A stretch of DNA of 64,000 bases from Planctomycetota bacterium (GCA_014381825.1 JACNKX010000149.1:217942-281941); one strand, 5' to 3'. Positions 27,223 through 36,828 are shown, counted from the first letter of the stretch. Notes: generated by a model from the letters alone, not told the origin. Program-made: numbers and translations.

Positions 27223-29961
27223 ATGCCAAACCATCGAGCCTTATCTCTCGGGCGGTCTATCGGCGCAATCGTAGTGGTTGCGGCGGTTACCGTCGCGGCT
27301 GACCAGCCTGTGACAACGGACGTGAGGCGGTTTGAGCCCGATGTATTGCCAATTCTGCGGCAGCATTGCCTGAAATGCCACAGTCAGAAAGTTCGTAAAG
27401 GCGACTTGAGTTTGCAGTCAATCAGCGGACTTGCACGTGGCGGCGAAAGCGGTGAGCCGGTCGTTGTGCCGGGCGAGCCTGCAGTAAGTCGGTTGATCAA
27501 TCTGGTTAAAGCGGGCGAGATGCCGCCCGACGGTGCTCGGCTGAGTGATGATGATATTGAAGTACTTGAAGCCTGGATCAACACTGCCGCGCGAAAGGAA
27601 TTCTCTACCGTCAATGAAGCACTTAGCCCCGAATTGCTCGCCGCCCGCAACGTGCATTTCTTGTTCGAAGTCAAATGCCAACCATGTCACGGGCGGAAGA
27701 AGCAGGAAGGTGAACTTGATATGCGGTCGATGGCCTCCATCTTACGGGGAGGCAAATCGGGCCCGGCGTTGGTGCGCGGCAAGGCATCAGAGAGCTTGCT
27801 TCTGCGCCGGATTCACGACGACCAGATGCCTCCACGCGACGTTCGCTACAAACTTTCAATTCGCCCTGTTACAGAAACCGAACAAGAGCTGATCCGCGAT
27901 TGGATCGACGGTGGGGCGATTGATCCGCCTCCGCCTCCGGGCGTGATCGACGACGAGGGCTTGCTGGTTAGCGACGCGGATAAGCAGTGGTGGGCGTTTC
28001 AATCGCCTTCTGCGGGTGCGATCCCGAATGTCGCAGATCCCCAGCAAGAACGAACCGAGATCGATTCCTTCTTGCTAAGCAAGTTGGAATCGCAAGGGCT
28101 GAGCTTCTCCGCGAAAGCAGATCGTCGAACGTTGATTCGTCGAGCCTACATCGACTTGCTTGGGATCGTGCCTTCGCCCGAGGCGACACAAGCGTTCGTC
28201 AATGATGCCACGCCCAATGCTTTCGACCGGCTGATCGAACGATTACTAGGTTCACCCCGTTACGGCGAACGTTGGGGCCAACATTGGCTGGATGCGGCGG
28301 GCTACGCTGATTCCGAGGGTTCCGCGAGCGCGGATACGATCTATCCGCTGGTCTACCAGTATCGGGATTATGTCATTCGCGCGATGAACGCTGGCAAACC
28401 GTACGATCGTTTTCTGTTGGAGCAGTTGGCGGGAGACGAGTTGGTCGACTATCGGAATGTACCGCGGATGACGGAGCAACTGCGAGACAACTTAGTCGCG
28501 ACGGGATATCTGCGGACGTGCATCGATCCGACCACGAGTCCGGAGACGAACTTCCTTTACGATCGCTATCAAGTCTTGGCGGACACGGTCGAGATCGTCA
28601 GTTCGTCTTTGATGGGTCTAACCGTGCGTTGCGCGCGCTGCCATAGCCACAAGTACGACCCGTTACCGCAACGCGATTACTACCGCTTTACCGCGATCTT
28701 CGCGGCGGCTTACACGCCGAGTGACTGGGTCAAGCCTCAACAACGAACGATGGAGCTGGCGGGCGTCGAAGATCGCCGCGAGATCGCCGAGTTCAATGCA
28801 ACGATCAACAATCAGATCCATCCTATCAATCTTCAGATCGCTGCTCTGAGCGAGAAGGATGCCGAGTTCAAGAAGCAAAAGGAGAGCTTGGAAGCTGAGA
28901 AGAAGAAGCTGGAAACGCAACTTCGAAAGCCGCCACAGGTTCAAAACCTGACTGACCTGCGCCCGGACGCGGACCCGTTCTATCTGTTGCGGCGAGGCGA
29001 GTGGAACAATCGTGGTCGCCGTGTGTTGCCTAATGTTCCGACCGTACTCAAGCGATCGCCAGAGTCGTTCCAAATCGCCAGACCGTTTGACGACGCGCCG
29101 ACGACTGGCAGTCGACTCGCGTTGGCAAGATGGCTGACGCAGGATGATCACCCGTTAACTGCACGAGTGATCGTCAACCGCGTGTGGCAACATCATTTCG
29201 GTCGCGGCATCGTGCCCACCGCTGAAAACTTCGGAAAAACGGGCGTCGCGCCAACGCACCCGGAACTGCTCGATTGGCTCGCCGTAGAGTTTGTGAACAA
29301 CGATTGGAGCATCAAGCAGCTGCATCGGCTAATCATGACTTCCAACGCATGGCGACAACAGTCTCGTCGGCGCGATGCCGGCGCGGCCATCGATCCTGAC
29401 AACCACCTGCTGTGGCGGATGCCTTTGCAACGCATGGATGCCGAAGTGATTCGTGACTCGATGCTTGCGGTCGCTGGCAGATTGGATGGAAAGATGTTCG
29501 GGTCGGCGGTTGGAGTCAAGAGTTTGCCAGATGGTCAAGTGATGACGGAGGACACCGCGGAAGGCAACCGGCGCAGTGTCTACCTCTTGCATCGCCGTTC
29601 GACTCCAGTGACCGTTTTGGAAACATTCGACGCGCCGCGGCTGACAACGAATTGCATTCAACGCCATACTTCGAATGTCGTATCGCAATCGCTGCTGATG
29701 CTCAACAGCGGTTTCGCCGACCGACAAGCCACAAGCCTCGCGAAGGTGATCAGCGTTAAAACGAGTGACCGATCGCAACAAGTTACCGCCGCCTATGAAG
29801 CGGTACTCGGGCGCGACCCTAAAGAGTCAGAGAGCGAACTGGCTATTGGCTTCCTGCGACAACAAACAGATCGATACGAAGCCAACGATAGCACAGGGAC
29901 TGCGCTGGTCGATTTGTGCCTCGTGTTATTGAATTCCTCCGAATTCCTTTATGTGGACTAA
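27223..29961 (+). CDS. Planctomycete cytochrome-type DUF1549/DUF1553 (PSD1) protein
   Basis: A 912-residue exported protein with signal region RSIGAIVVVAAVTVAADQ. Two heme-binding-type motifs are present: CLKCH (49-53) and CQPCH (152-156), each within a PSCyt1-like domain. Then follow PSCyt2/DUF1549 (DSFLLSKLESQGLSFSAKADRRTLIRRAYIDLLG split over ~280-320, and RYGERWGQHWLDAAGYADSEG), a short coiled coil rich in Lys/Glu (about 560-595), and PSD1/DUF1553 at the end (HHFGRGIVPTAENFGKTG, LLWRMPLQRMDAEVIRD). The family is strongly expanded in planctomycetes and is suspected to serve breakdown of complex organics with DUF1501 partners; the reaction is not established. The DUF1501 gene starts 23 bases downstream. 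An upstream in-frame start at 27127 lacks a signal-like context. Confidence 0.93.
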   Translation: MPNHRALSLGRSIGAIVVVAAVTVAADQPVTTDVRRFEPDVLPILRQHCLKCHSQKVRKGDLSLQSISGLARGGESGEPVVVPGEPAVSRLINLVKAGEMPPDGARLSDDDIEVLEAWINTAARKEFSTVNEALSPELLAARNVHFLFEVKCQPCHGRKKQEGELDMRSMASILRGGKSGPALVRGKASESLLLRRIHDDQMPPRDVRYKLSIRPVTETEQELIRDWIDGGAIDPPPPPGVIDDEGLLVSDADKQWWAFQSPSAGAIPNVADPQQERTEIDSFLLSKLESQGLSFSAKADRRTLIRRAYIDLLGIVPSPEATQAFVNDATPNAFDRLIERLLGSPRYGERWGQHWLDAAGYADSEGSASADTIYPLVYQYRDYVIRAMNAGKPYDRFLLEQLAGDELVDYRNVPRMTEQLRDNLVATGYLRTCIDPTTSPETNFLYDRYQVLADTVEIVSSSLMGLTVRCARCHSHKYDPLPQRDYYRFTAIFAAAYTPSDWVKPQQRTMELAGVEDRREIAEFNATINNQIHPINLQIAALSEKDAEFKKQKESLEAEKKKLETQLRKPPQVQNLTDLRPDADPFYLLRRGEWNNRGRRVLPNVPTVLKRSPESFQIARPFDDAPTTGSRLALARWLTQDDHPLTARVIVNRVWQHHFGRGIVPTAENFGKTGVAPTHPELLDWLAVEFVNNDWSIKQLHRLIMTSNAWRQQSRRRDAGAAIDPDNHLLWRMPLQRMDAEVIRDSMLAVAGRLDGKMFGSAVGVKSLPDGQVMTEDTAEGNRRSVYLLHRRSTPVTVLETFDAPRLTTNCIQRHTSNVVSQSLLMLNSGFADRQATSLAKVISVKTSDRSQQVTAAYEAVLGRDPKESESELAIGFLRQQTDRYEANDSTGTALVDLCLVLLNSSEFLYVD

Positions 29962-29984
29962 CTCAGTAAAAACTGACAACTTCG

Positions 29985-31400
29985 ATGAATTACGACTTCT
30001 TCAATCGCCGTAAATTTCTTAGCACGATAGGCCGATCTCTTTCCGGAATCGCGCTCTCGGATCTGTTGTCGCGAGAATCCGGGGCTTTCGAGCGGGATGT
30101 CGCCCTGAAGCAATTCGACTTGAAGCCGAAAACTTCGCGATTCGCTCCGCGAGCCAAGTCGGTGATCCAGTTGTTCATGCATGGTGGTCCGAGCCAAGTC
30201 GATTTGCTCGATCCAAAGCCATCGCTTGACAAGTACGACGGCCAGAAATTCCCCGGCGTGATCGATGTGCAACAGCCGGAACAGGCCGGCGGAATCTTGA
30301 AGAGTCCATTCAAGTTCGCGAAGCACGGGCAATCGGGCATCGAGGTCAGCGACGTCATGCCTCATGTCGCGAAGCATGTAGACGATCTTTGCGTGATTCG
30401 GTCGATGTGGACCGAACATATCAATCACGAGCCAGCTTTGTGGATGATCCACACAGGCCGCACGATTCCTGGACGACCGAGTCTCGGCTCGTGGGTTGTC
30501 TACGGCTTGGGTTCTGAGAGCCAGGATCTGCCAGCCTACGTCGTTCTCGACGACCCAAAGGGCTTGCCAGTCGACGGCATCCGCAACTGGTCGTCTGGAT
30601 GGTTGCCGCCGCAGTTTCAAGGAACACGTTTTCGCGCGACAGGCACGCCGGTTTGGAATTTGAACCCGGCCCGCGCCGTTCCCGCACCACTGCAAAAAGC
30701 TCGCCGCGAGCTGCTTGCGAAGATCGATCAAGCCCATCGCGCCGCCAGGCCCGGCGAAGCGGAACTTGACGCGCGGATCGCCAGCTATCAATTGGCCGCG
30801 AGAATGCAGGTCTCGGCAACCGCGGCACTCGACCTCTCGCAAGAGACAAAACCAACACAAGCCGCCTATGGAATTGGCAACGAGACGACGGAGTCTTATG
30901 GTCGTCGCTGTTTGCTGGCCAGACGGTTGGTCGAACGAGGTGTGCGATATGTACAGCTCTTCATTGACGGCCAGATCTGGGACAACCACACGGGACTCGA
31001 AAGCGGAATTCGAGGAGCGTGTGCTCGAACCGATCAACCAGTTGCGGCTTTACTCGCGGACTTAAAGCAGCGCGGGATGCTCGACGACACGCTCGTAATC
31101 TGGGGTGGTGAGTTCGGCCGCTTGCCGATCTCGCAGTCCAAAAACGGACGAGATCATGGCCGGCAGGGCTTTACGATGTGGATGGCAGGCGGAGGAGTCA
31201 AAGCCGGTCACGTACACGGTGCGACAGACGAATTCGGCTATGCGGCTGTTGAAGAGCGAGTCAGTGTCCCTGATTTACATGCGACGCTTCTGTACCTGCT
31301 CGGAATCGATCATAAGGAATTGACGTTTCCGCGTAACGGCCTAGAAGAACGATTGACAGGAGTTTACGAGCCGCGCGTTGTCAGCGAAATTCTGGCGTAA
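29985..31400 (+). CDS. DUF1501 family protein, partner of the DUF1553 protein
   Basis: A 471-residue protein with a twin-arginine-like start (FFNRRKFLSTIGRSLSGIALSDLL) and the DUF1501 landmarks SVIQLFMHGGPSQVDLLDPK, MPHVAKHVDDLCVIRSM, TEHINHEPA, WDNHTGL, LVIWGGEFGRLPISQ and GRDHGRQGFTMWMAGGGV. The fold is related to the alkaline phosphatase/sulfatase superfamily, and the Asp/His residues in these motifs are presumed metal ligands. It sits directly after the DUF1549/DUF1553 gene, the standard planctomycete pairing, and 3 bases before the symporter gene. The pair may process a substrate outside the cytoplasm that the symporter then imports (inference). Confidence 0.93.
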   Translation: MNYDFFNRRKFLSTIGRSLSGIALSDLLSRESGAFERDVALKQFDLKPKTSRFAPRAKSVIQLFMHGGPSQVDLLDPKPSLDKYDGQKFPGVIDVQQPEQAGGILKSPFKFAKHGQSGIEVSDVMPHVAKHVDDLCVIRSMWTEHINHEPALWMIHTGRTIPGRPSLGSWVVYGLGSESQDLPAYVVLDDPKGLPVDGIRNWSSGWLPPQFQGTRFRATGTPVWNLNPARAVPAPLQKARRELLAKIDQAHRAARPGEAELDARIASYQLAARMQVSATAALDLSQETKPTQAAYGIGNETTESYGRRCLLARRLVERGVRYVQLFIDGQIWDNHTGLESGIRGACARTDQPVAALLADLKQRGMLDDTLVIWGGEFGRLPISQSKNGRDHGRQGFTMWMAGGGVKAGHVHGATDEFGYAAVEERVSVPDLHATLLYLLGIDHKELTFPRNGLEERLTGVYEPRVVSEILA

Positions 31401-31403
31401 TCC

Positions 31404-32933
31404 ATGCAATTCGCCGACCGAACAATTGAACTCGCGATGTTGGCCGCTTATCTGGTCGTCTTGCTGTGGATTGGAATTCGTGCAGCACGGCAAGTAAAGT
31501 CATCGGGTGACTATACGCTTGCCGGACGCAGCGTTCCTTGGATCGTCGTCCTTGCGACAACAGCTGCCACCATGATCGGTGGCGGGGCGTCTGTTGGAAT
31601 GGTTTCGCAAGTCAGCCAAATTGGTATCGCTGCCGCCGTCATTACCTGTGCTTGGCATCTGCAGCTCATTTTCACTGGGCTTTTCGTCGCCCCGAAACTT
31701 CGTGGTTTGAATCTGATCACGGTCGGTGATTACTTTCAACTGAAGTTTGGACCTCTGGCACGTGAGCTGGCCGTGGTTAATTGTGTTGTCTTTCTCGTGG
31801 GTGCGCTGGCTGCGCAAATGGCGGCAATCGGCATGGTGACCAACACGATTCTCGGTGTGCCCTATGGAGCCGCGTTGTTGATCGGCGCGACGGTGACGAT
31901 ATTCTATTCCACCGTTGGTGGAATCCGTGCGGTCGTCAGCACCGATGTTCTGCAATTCGTGATCTTGGTCATCGGGATCGGAGCTGCGTCCGCGATCCTG
32001 ATGTCGCAGCACGGTGGCTTCGAGGCGATGCGAGCCGTGGCGAGCGAGGGGCAGTTTCAAATGACCAGCCACTGGTCCGCGACCAAACTATTCAGCTTGT
32101 TCTTTGCGTTCTTACTAGGCGAGACGTTTGTCCCTCCTTACGCAGTGCGATGCTTTATCGCCAAGGACAAACAACACGCGAAGTGGGGAGTCGCCGGCGG
32201 TGGCATCTTTTTGGTGCTGTTTCTGCCAATTGCCACTTTCATCCTGGGCACGGCTGCACGAACAAACCCCGAAGTCCAATCGGCGATCGAAGCCGAGAAA
32301 CAGCAACTGCTCGTTGCGGCGGTCGATGCCAGAATACCGCTGACCGAAGAGGCCGCGCAGCAGCAAGCGTATCAAGTCGCGTTCCCTACTCTGGTTCGAG
32401 TAACGTTTCACCCGGTGTTTGCTGGAGTCATGATCGCGGCCATCATTGCAGCGGTGATGTCGTCGGCGGATAGCTGCCTTTCCTGTCTCGCGACGGTGGT
32501 GATGGAAGACGTTTATCGGAGGCACGTCGCCCCGGGAGCCTCAGACAAGTTTCTACTCCGAGTAGCACAGGTCAGCACGCTCATGCTGGGAGCCGCCGCG
32601 GTCGTCGGCGCATGGTTCTTCAGCAATGTCGCCGACATCCTCGTCTTCATTTATGATTTCTGGGCACCGACGATGGTCTTGCCGTTCATCATCGCTGTGT
32701 TCTGGTACCACAAGTCTCGAGTTTATGCCGTTGTTGTGTCGATGATTGTCGGTGCCGTCGCGGCGATCGTGTGGCGGTTCGGATTGGGATCGCCCAGCGA
32801 TGTCGGACCTGCATTGTTCGGTTTCGCCGCTGCATTAGTTGCATTTCTCGTTACCCTGCCGTTAACCAGCCGCTTGCCGCTGGGTTGGTTGTTTCGACCG
32901 AGTGACGACATCTTCGACGAGGAGTCCGTATGA
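31404..32933 (+). CDS. Sodium/solute symporter family protein
   Basis: A 509-residue membrane protein with about 13 helices, starting MLAAYLVVLLWIGIRAA. Family features of sodium/solute symporters (SSF) are visible: GRSVPWIVVLATTAATMIGGGASVG at helix 2, the sodium-site region ISYSTVGGIRAVVSTDVLQF (reads FYSTVGGIRAVVSTDVLQF) and AAIIAAVMSSADSCLSCLATVVMEDVYRR, the helix-8 serine/aspartate signature. It imports a small organic solute with sodium; which one is not evident. It starts 3 bases after the DUF1501 gene, and its TGA overlaps the ATG of a 46-residue membrane peptide. Confidence 0.93.
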   Translation: MQFADRTIELAMLAAYLVVLLWIGIRAARQVKSSGDYTLAGRSVPWIVVLATTAATMIGGGASVGMVSQVSQIGIAAAVITCAWHLQLIFTGLFVAPKLRGLNLITVGDYFQLKFGPLARELAVVNCVVFLVGALAAQMAAIGMVTNTILGVPYGAALLIGATVTIFYSTVGGIRAVVSTDVLQFVILVIGIGAASAILMSQHGGFEAMRAVASEGQFQMTSHWSATKLFSLFFAFLLGETFVPPYAVRCFIAKDKQHAKWGVAGGGIFLVLFLPIATFILGTAARTNPEVQSAIEAEKQQLLVAAVDARIPLTEEAAQQQAYQVAFPTLVRVTFHPVFAGVMIAAIIAAVMSSADSCLSCLATVVMEDVYRRHVAPGASDKFLLRVAQVSTLMLGAAAVVGAWFFSNVADILVFIYDFWAPTMVLPFIIAVFWYHKSRVYAVVVSMIVGAVAAIVWRFGLGSPSDVGPALFGFAAALVAFLVTLPLTSRLPLGWLFRPSDDIFDEESV

Positions 32934-33070
32934 TCCCGGTCTCGTTGCTAACCGTTTTGCACTTCGTCTCACTGGCATCAAGTCTGGTGATTTTGGCATT
33001 ATTGGCCTGGCAGTATTTGAGAAAGGTTCGTTTGGATAAGGCGAGGAACAACTCTCGCGAGGATCTTTGA
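32930..33070 (+). CDS. 46-residue single-pass membrane peptide coupled to the symporter gene
   Basis: The ATG at 32930 overlaps the symporter stop (ATGA). The 46 codons encode a leader MIPVSLLTVLHF, one hydrophobic helix (about residues 5-29, containing LASSLVILALLAW) and a strongly charged tail QYLRKVRLDKARNN. The gene is too short for usual length cut-offs. The tight overlap, the clean helix and the positive-inside tail argue for a real translated peptide. Small accessory subunits are known for some SSF symporters, but I do not recognise this sequence. It could assist symporter assembly, stability or gating (inference). Confidence 0.7.
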   Translation: MIPVSLLTVLHFVSLASSLVILALLAWQYLRKVRLDKARNNSREDL

Positions 33071-33173
33071 TGGCGATAATTCGTGAGGGCGATTGACTAC
33101 CCAGCCGATGAAATAATTAGGTCAGCTGCCGCCTTTGGCACTTAACGCGTATGGATGATAGAATTACAACACC

Positions 33174-34607
33174 ATGAAAACGAACATGAACAAGCCTTGC
33201 CGTGGCCCCATCTCGCGACGCAGCGCGTTGCAAGTCGGTGGCGGTGCGTTAGGTGGGCTGGGACTTTCGCGATTGTTGGAAGCCCAAGCGTTGTCGGCCA
33301 CGCCGGGGGACTCACTCGCCGATACGTCTATTATCTTCGTGTGGCTTCCCGGCGGCCCGCCGCACATGGAAACCTACGATATGAAGCCCGATGCGTCGGA
33401 TGACTATCGTGGCGAGTTCCGACCCGTGAATACCAACGTATCCGGAATGGACGTCTGTGAACTGCTGCCGATGCACGCCCGTTGCGCGGACAAGTTCACG
33501 CTGATCCGATCATGTCATCACGAATTCGCGGGACACGACGGCGGCCACAAACGGTTTCTCACTGGACGCATCCCCGCTCAGCCGCAAGGGTTCGTGAACG
33601 ACGCGCCGATGGCTGGTTCGATTGTCTCCAAGGTATTTCAACGACGCGTGAATCCAATCGGATTGAACAATTATATCGTGCTTGGCGATGGCCGCGTGAA
33701 CAGCGTTGACACGTTCAGCTTCGGTTCGGCATGGCTGGGAACCGAGACACATCCCTTCCGAATTTCCACCGATCCTAATGAAGACAGTTTCAAGGTTCAA
33801 AACCTCACGTTGGCCAACGGTCTCTTCGAAAATCGGATCGATAATCGCGTCGAACTGCTCAAAGGACTCGACCAACTGCGCAGTGACGTCGATGCCAGCG
33901 ATTTGATGGACTCGACGGACGAGTTCAATCGTCGCGCCCTAGCAATGATCACCTCACCGGCTGCGCGCAAAGCGTTCGATCTATCGAACGAGCCGGACAC
34001 GATTCGAGAACGATACGGCCGACACGCCTGGGGACAGCGCGCGTTGTTAGCGAGGCGTCTGGTCGAGGCAGACGTGAACTGGGTAACGGTTGTGATGGAG
34101 AACCCGTTCGTTTCGGGAGTCCCCTTTCCGAAAAACGGCACGTACAACTGGGACAGCCACGCGGTGAATGCTCATATCTTTGAAGATGCCAAAGTTCGCT
34201 TGCCCGTCTATGATCGCGTGATCACGGCACTGGTCGAAGACTTGCATGCGCGAGGCTTGAATCGCAAAGTGATGCTTGTCGTGACCGGTGAGTTTGGCCG
34301 CACGCCGCGTATCAACGTTCAGCGCGGGACACAGACGGGTATCGATCAACCAGGCCGCGATCACTGGCCGAACTCGATGAGTATGCTTGTCAGCGGCGGC
34401 GGGATGCAAACGGGCCAAGTGGTCGGGGCAACCAATACGAAAGGTGAGGAGCCGATTTCTCGAGCTCTCAGCCCCAACGATCTGTGGGCCAGTGTTTACA
34501 AGCATCTTGGTATCGACACCGAGATCGCGTTCCCCAACTTCAGTGGCCGACCGATGCCGATCCTGCCCTTCGGCGCGCCGATCCCGGAGTTGAATCCGGT
34601 CGCGTAG
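33174..34607 (+). CDS. DUF1501 family protein, second copy
   Basis: A 477-residue Tat-exported protein (ISRRSALQVGGGALGGLGLSRLL). DUF1501 landmarks are all present: IIFVWLPGGPPHMETYDMKP, CELLPMHARCADKFTLIRS, HHEFAGHDGGHKRF, NWDSHAVN, LVVTGEFGRTPRIN, GRDHWPNSMSMLVSGGGM. Unlike the first copy it has no DUF1549/DUF1553 partner; instead an FAD oxidoreductase gene follows after 32 bases. Sequence similarity to the first copy is limited to the family motifs, so the two are not a recent duplication. Confidence 0.92.
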   Translation: MKTNMNKPCRGPISRRSALQVGGGALGGLGLSRLLEAQALSATPGDSLADTSIIFVWLPGGPPHMETYDMKPDASDDYRGEFRPVNTNVSGMDVCELLPMHARCADKFTLIRSCHHEFAGHDGGHKRFLTGRIPAQPQGFVNDAPMAGSIVSKVFQRRVNPIGLNNYIVLGDGRVNSVDTFSFGSAWLGTETHPFRISTDPNEDSFKVQNLTLANGLFENRIDNRVELLKGLDQLRSDVDASDLMDSTDEFNRRALAMITSPAARKAFDLSNEPDTIRERYGRHAWGQRALLARRLVEADVNWVTVVMENPFVSGVPFPKNGTYNWDSHAVNAHIFEDAKVRLPVYDRVITALVEDLHARGLNRKVMLVVTGEFGRTPRINVQRGTQTGIDQPGRDHWPNSMSMLVSGGGMQTGQVVGATNTKGEEPISRALSPNDLWASVYKHLGIDTEIAFPNFSGRPMPILPFGAPIPELNPVA

Positions 34608-34639
34608 CGCCGCTTCAGTTGACCCAGAAGGGAGTGACT

Positions 34640-35863
34640 GTGTTACCGAAGTCAGCGAACACGGTGATCATTGGTGGCGGAGTGCTTGGCGCGAGTGCGG
34701 CCTTTCATCTTGGCGATGCGGGACAGAGCGACGTTGTGTTGCTCGACCGGGGGCCGATCGCAAGTGGAACGACTCCACAAGCCGCTGGTCAGACCGGCTA
34801 CCTGAACGTTGATAAGTTCGCGTTTGAATTTGGCAGTTATTGCATCGAGTTCTTTGAGAACTTCGAGGAGCGGACGGGACATGCCATCGATTTCCATTCG
34901 ACGGGCAGTTTGCGGGTCGCGTTGACGGAGAAGTATCAAGAAGATCTCGAAGCGCGATTGAAAGCAGCTCGCGAAGTGGGACACAGCGTCGAATTCATTT
35001 CATCGGAACGTGCCAAAGAAATGGTCCCGACGTTTGATCCGCCGGCGAACAGTCGCATTTTACTAATTCCTCGTGACGGGTATGTCGAGCCGAAATCGGT
35101 CGCGGTTGCCTATTCTGCGTCCGCCAAGGATCGAGGCGTCGTGTTTAACACGCATGTGGAAGCAACGGGACTGGTCGTCGAGAACGGTCGGGTTACGGGT
35201 GTGAATACAAATGAAGGCACGATCGAAGCTGAATGGGTTGTGTTGGCGGCTGGTGCTTGGACTCGGCAGTTTGGACAACGCCTTGGATTGAACTTGCACG
35301 CTGTTCCAGTTCGTCATCAAGCGTTCGTGACGGGAATAGTTGCGGGAGTCTACGCCGATCAACCGATCGTTCGCTTTACTGAACCGCAGGTGTACGTGCG
35401 GCATGAAGCCGGCGGGTTATTGGTCGGTGGGTATGGCTATCGACCGCTGAGTTTTGATATGGACGAATTCGATCAGAAATTCGAGATTTCTTCGCTGGAA
35501 GCCGATCCTATTTACTACCAACAATTAAGAGACGCGACGAAGGCTTTCTTTCCGTCGCTCGGCGACGCCACGATCGTTCAAGAACGCCGTGGTTTGCCAA
35601 CCATTTCGCCGGACGGCCGGCTAGTCCTGTCTGAGCCGTCGGGCCTGCGCGGGCTAGTTGTACTTTCCGCTTGCGGAGTCGGTGGCATCGATCGCTCGCC
35701 CGGCGCGGGTCGAATCGTCGCCGATATCGTGTGTGAACGTGAACCGTGGATTGATCCTAGCGTACTGAGCGCCGATCGCTTTGGAGATGATTACACGACC
35801 GACGCGAGTTTGCGCGCCCAATGCGAAGAGATCTACGCACACCACTACCACGAAATCTACTGA
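34640..35863 (+). CDS. FAD-dependent oxidoreductase, DAO family
   Basis: A 407-residue flavoenzyme. The N terminus VLPKSANTVIIGGGVLGASAAFHL holds the GxGxxG dinucleotide-binding motif; TGYLNVDKFAFEFGSYCIE and ATGLVVENGRVTGVNTNEG...VVLAAGAWT fit glycine oxidase/sarcosine dehydrogenase-like DAO enzymes. The end reads RRGLPTISPDGRLVLSEPSGLRGLVVLSACGVGG. Such enzymes oxidise amines or secondary amino acids. AAGGGAG 5 bases before the GTG at 34640 sets the start; longer in-frame starts would overlap the DUF1501 gene by over 120 bases. It is probably co-transcribed with the DUF1501 gene. Confidence 0.9.
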   Translation: MLPKSANTVIIGGGVLGASAAFHLGDAGQSDVVLLDRGPIASGTTPQAAGQTGYLNVDKFAFEFGSYCIEFFENFEERTGHAIDFHSTGSLRVALTEKYQEDLEARLKAAREVGHSVEFISSERAKEMVPTFDPPANSRILLIPRDGYVEPKSVAVAYSASAKDRGVVFNTHVEATGLVVENGRVTGVNTNEGTIEAEWVVLAAGAWTRQFGQRLGLNLHAVPVRHQAFVTGIVAGVYADQPIVRFTEPQVYVRHEAGGLLVGGYGYRPLSFDMDEFDQKFEISSLEADPIYYQQLRDATKAFFPSLGDATIVQERRGLPTISPDGRLVLSEPSGLRGLVVLSACGVGGIDRSPGAGRIVADIVCEREPWIDPSVLSADRFGDDYTTDASLRAQCEEIYAHHYHEIY

Positions 35864-35872
35864 ACACGGTTT

Positions 35873-35891
35873 GTTCCAATCACTTTGGAAC
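35873..35891. terminator. Stem-loop between convergent genes
   Basis: GTTCCAA-TCACT-TTGGAAC is a perfect 7-bp stem with a 5-base loop, 10 bases after the oxidoreductase stop and before the convergent Bax inhibitor-like gene. Its position suits a bidirectional terminator, but there is no U-tract on either side. Confidence 0.4.
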
Positions 35892-35933
35892 GACCGCGCG
35901 TATGGCTGTTCGATTCCGTCTCTCAGGATTAGG

Positions 35934-36683
35934 TCAATCGCGCCCGCTAAGTGAAATCAAGATTTGCAAGATGTACCAGAACAGAAGTGCAACCGACGCG
36001 AACAACGCAAGTGACGCTGCAACGTGCTGGTTGGTTCGATAGTGGTGCAAGACGTTCGAGGTGTCGTAGAGGATATAGCCTGCCGCGAGGACCACCATCG
36101 CGCCCGAGAACCACATGCCGAGTGGCAAGCCTTGGAAAAAACATCCACAGATTATCAATCCGAGGGCTGCAATTCCTGCCAACGCGAGATATTTGCCCAT
36201 CCATGAAAAATCGGCTTTCGTGGTAAGCACGACAGCCGTCAGTCCGGTGAAGACAACCGCAGTCATAATGCCGGCTGCCTGAATGGCACCTGGTGCAAAC
36301 TTTTGGGCAATGTAAAGGAGCGGTACAAAGATCACGGCTTCGGCCACGATGTAAGCTCCCAATCCAAGGTACTGCATCGAAGCCGACGCGGAAGATTGCG
36401 CCCAGCTTCGAGCAACCCAGCTGACGACCATGAACGCTCCAAGTACGATCAACCAGTTCCAGCGACCTCCCATCATGGTCCGCATCATGTTGTCCAACGT
36501 CGCTTCGGGAACCATCGTGAAGATGAGTGTTTCCAGGAAGACGAACACGCCGATCGCGCCGAGTAGATGCGTATAGGTGCGGCGAATGAAGGTGGTTCTT
36601 TCCCATTCGTCGGCGAGTGCAGCTGATTGTATGTTTGCCCCGATGCCAGCTTGGTACGGATTGTTGTCTTGCATGTACTTCAT
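35934..36683 (-). CDS. Bax inhibitor-1/YccA family membrane protein
   Basis: A 249-residue protein with a hydrophilic start (NNPYQAGIGANIQSAALADEWERTTFIRRTYTHLLGAIG) and seven hydrophobic helices, including LGLGAYIVAEAVIFVPLL, TGLTAVVLTTKADFSWMG and AGYILYDTSNVLHHYRTNQHVAASLALFA. The last is the conserved pore-helix block with the di-aspartyl region of BI-1/YccA/TMBIM proteins, which act as membrane calcium or proton-sensitive channels or protease regulators. GGGGA 6 bases before the ATG at 36683 supports the start. It stands alone; the glycosyltransferase downstream of the EPS block ends 145 bases upstream of it on the same strand. Confidence 0.92.
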   Translation of the reverse strand: MKYMQDNNPYQAGIGANIQSAALADEWERTTFIRRTYTHLLGAIGVFVFLETLIFTMVPEATLDNMMRTMMGGRWNWLIVLGAFMVVSWVARSWAQSSASASMQYLGLGAYIVAEAVIFVPLLYIAQKFAPGAIQAAGIMTAVVFTGLTAVVLTTKADFSWMGKYLALAGIAALGLIICGCFFQGLPLGMWFSGAMVVLAAGYILYDTSNVLHHYRTNQHVAASLALFASVALLFWYILQILISLSGRD

Positions 36684-36828
36684 CAGCGTTCCCCGAGAAA
36701 AGTGCCAAAGTGCTGAGCCAACTAATCGCTCACCCGTATTGGCAATCTAGGTACATGTAATCAGGAAGTCAAGCTCGTCGAACTCTAGCAGAATCTCTGC
36801 TGTCGCACGTATTCGACGGCAGTCCACG

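Noticed and set aside
29958..31037. A 359-codon open frame on the minus strand opposite the DUF1501 gene.
   Set aside because: It is antisense to a gene with full family motifs, has no motif of its own, and is explained by the codon bias of the plus-strand gene.
31781..32473. A 230-codon plus-strand frame inside the symporter gene.
   Set aside because: Arg/Cys/Trp-rich composition and no motifs; a frame shadow of the symporter.
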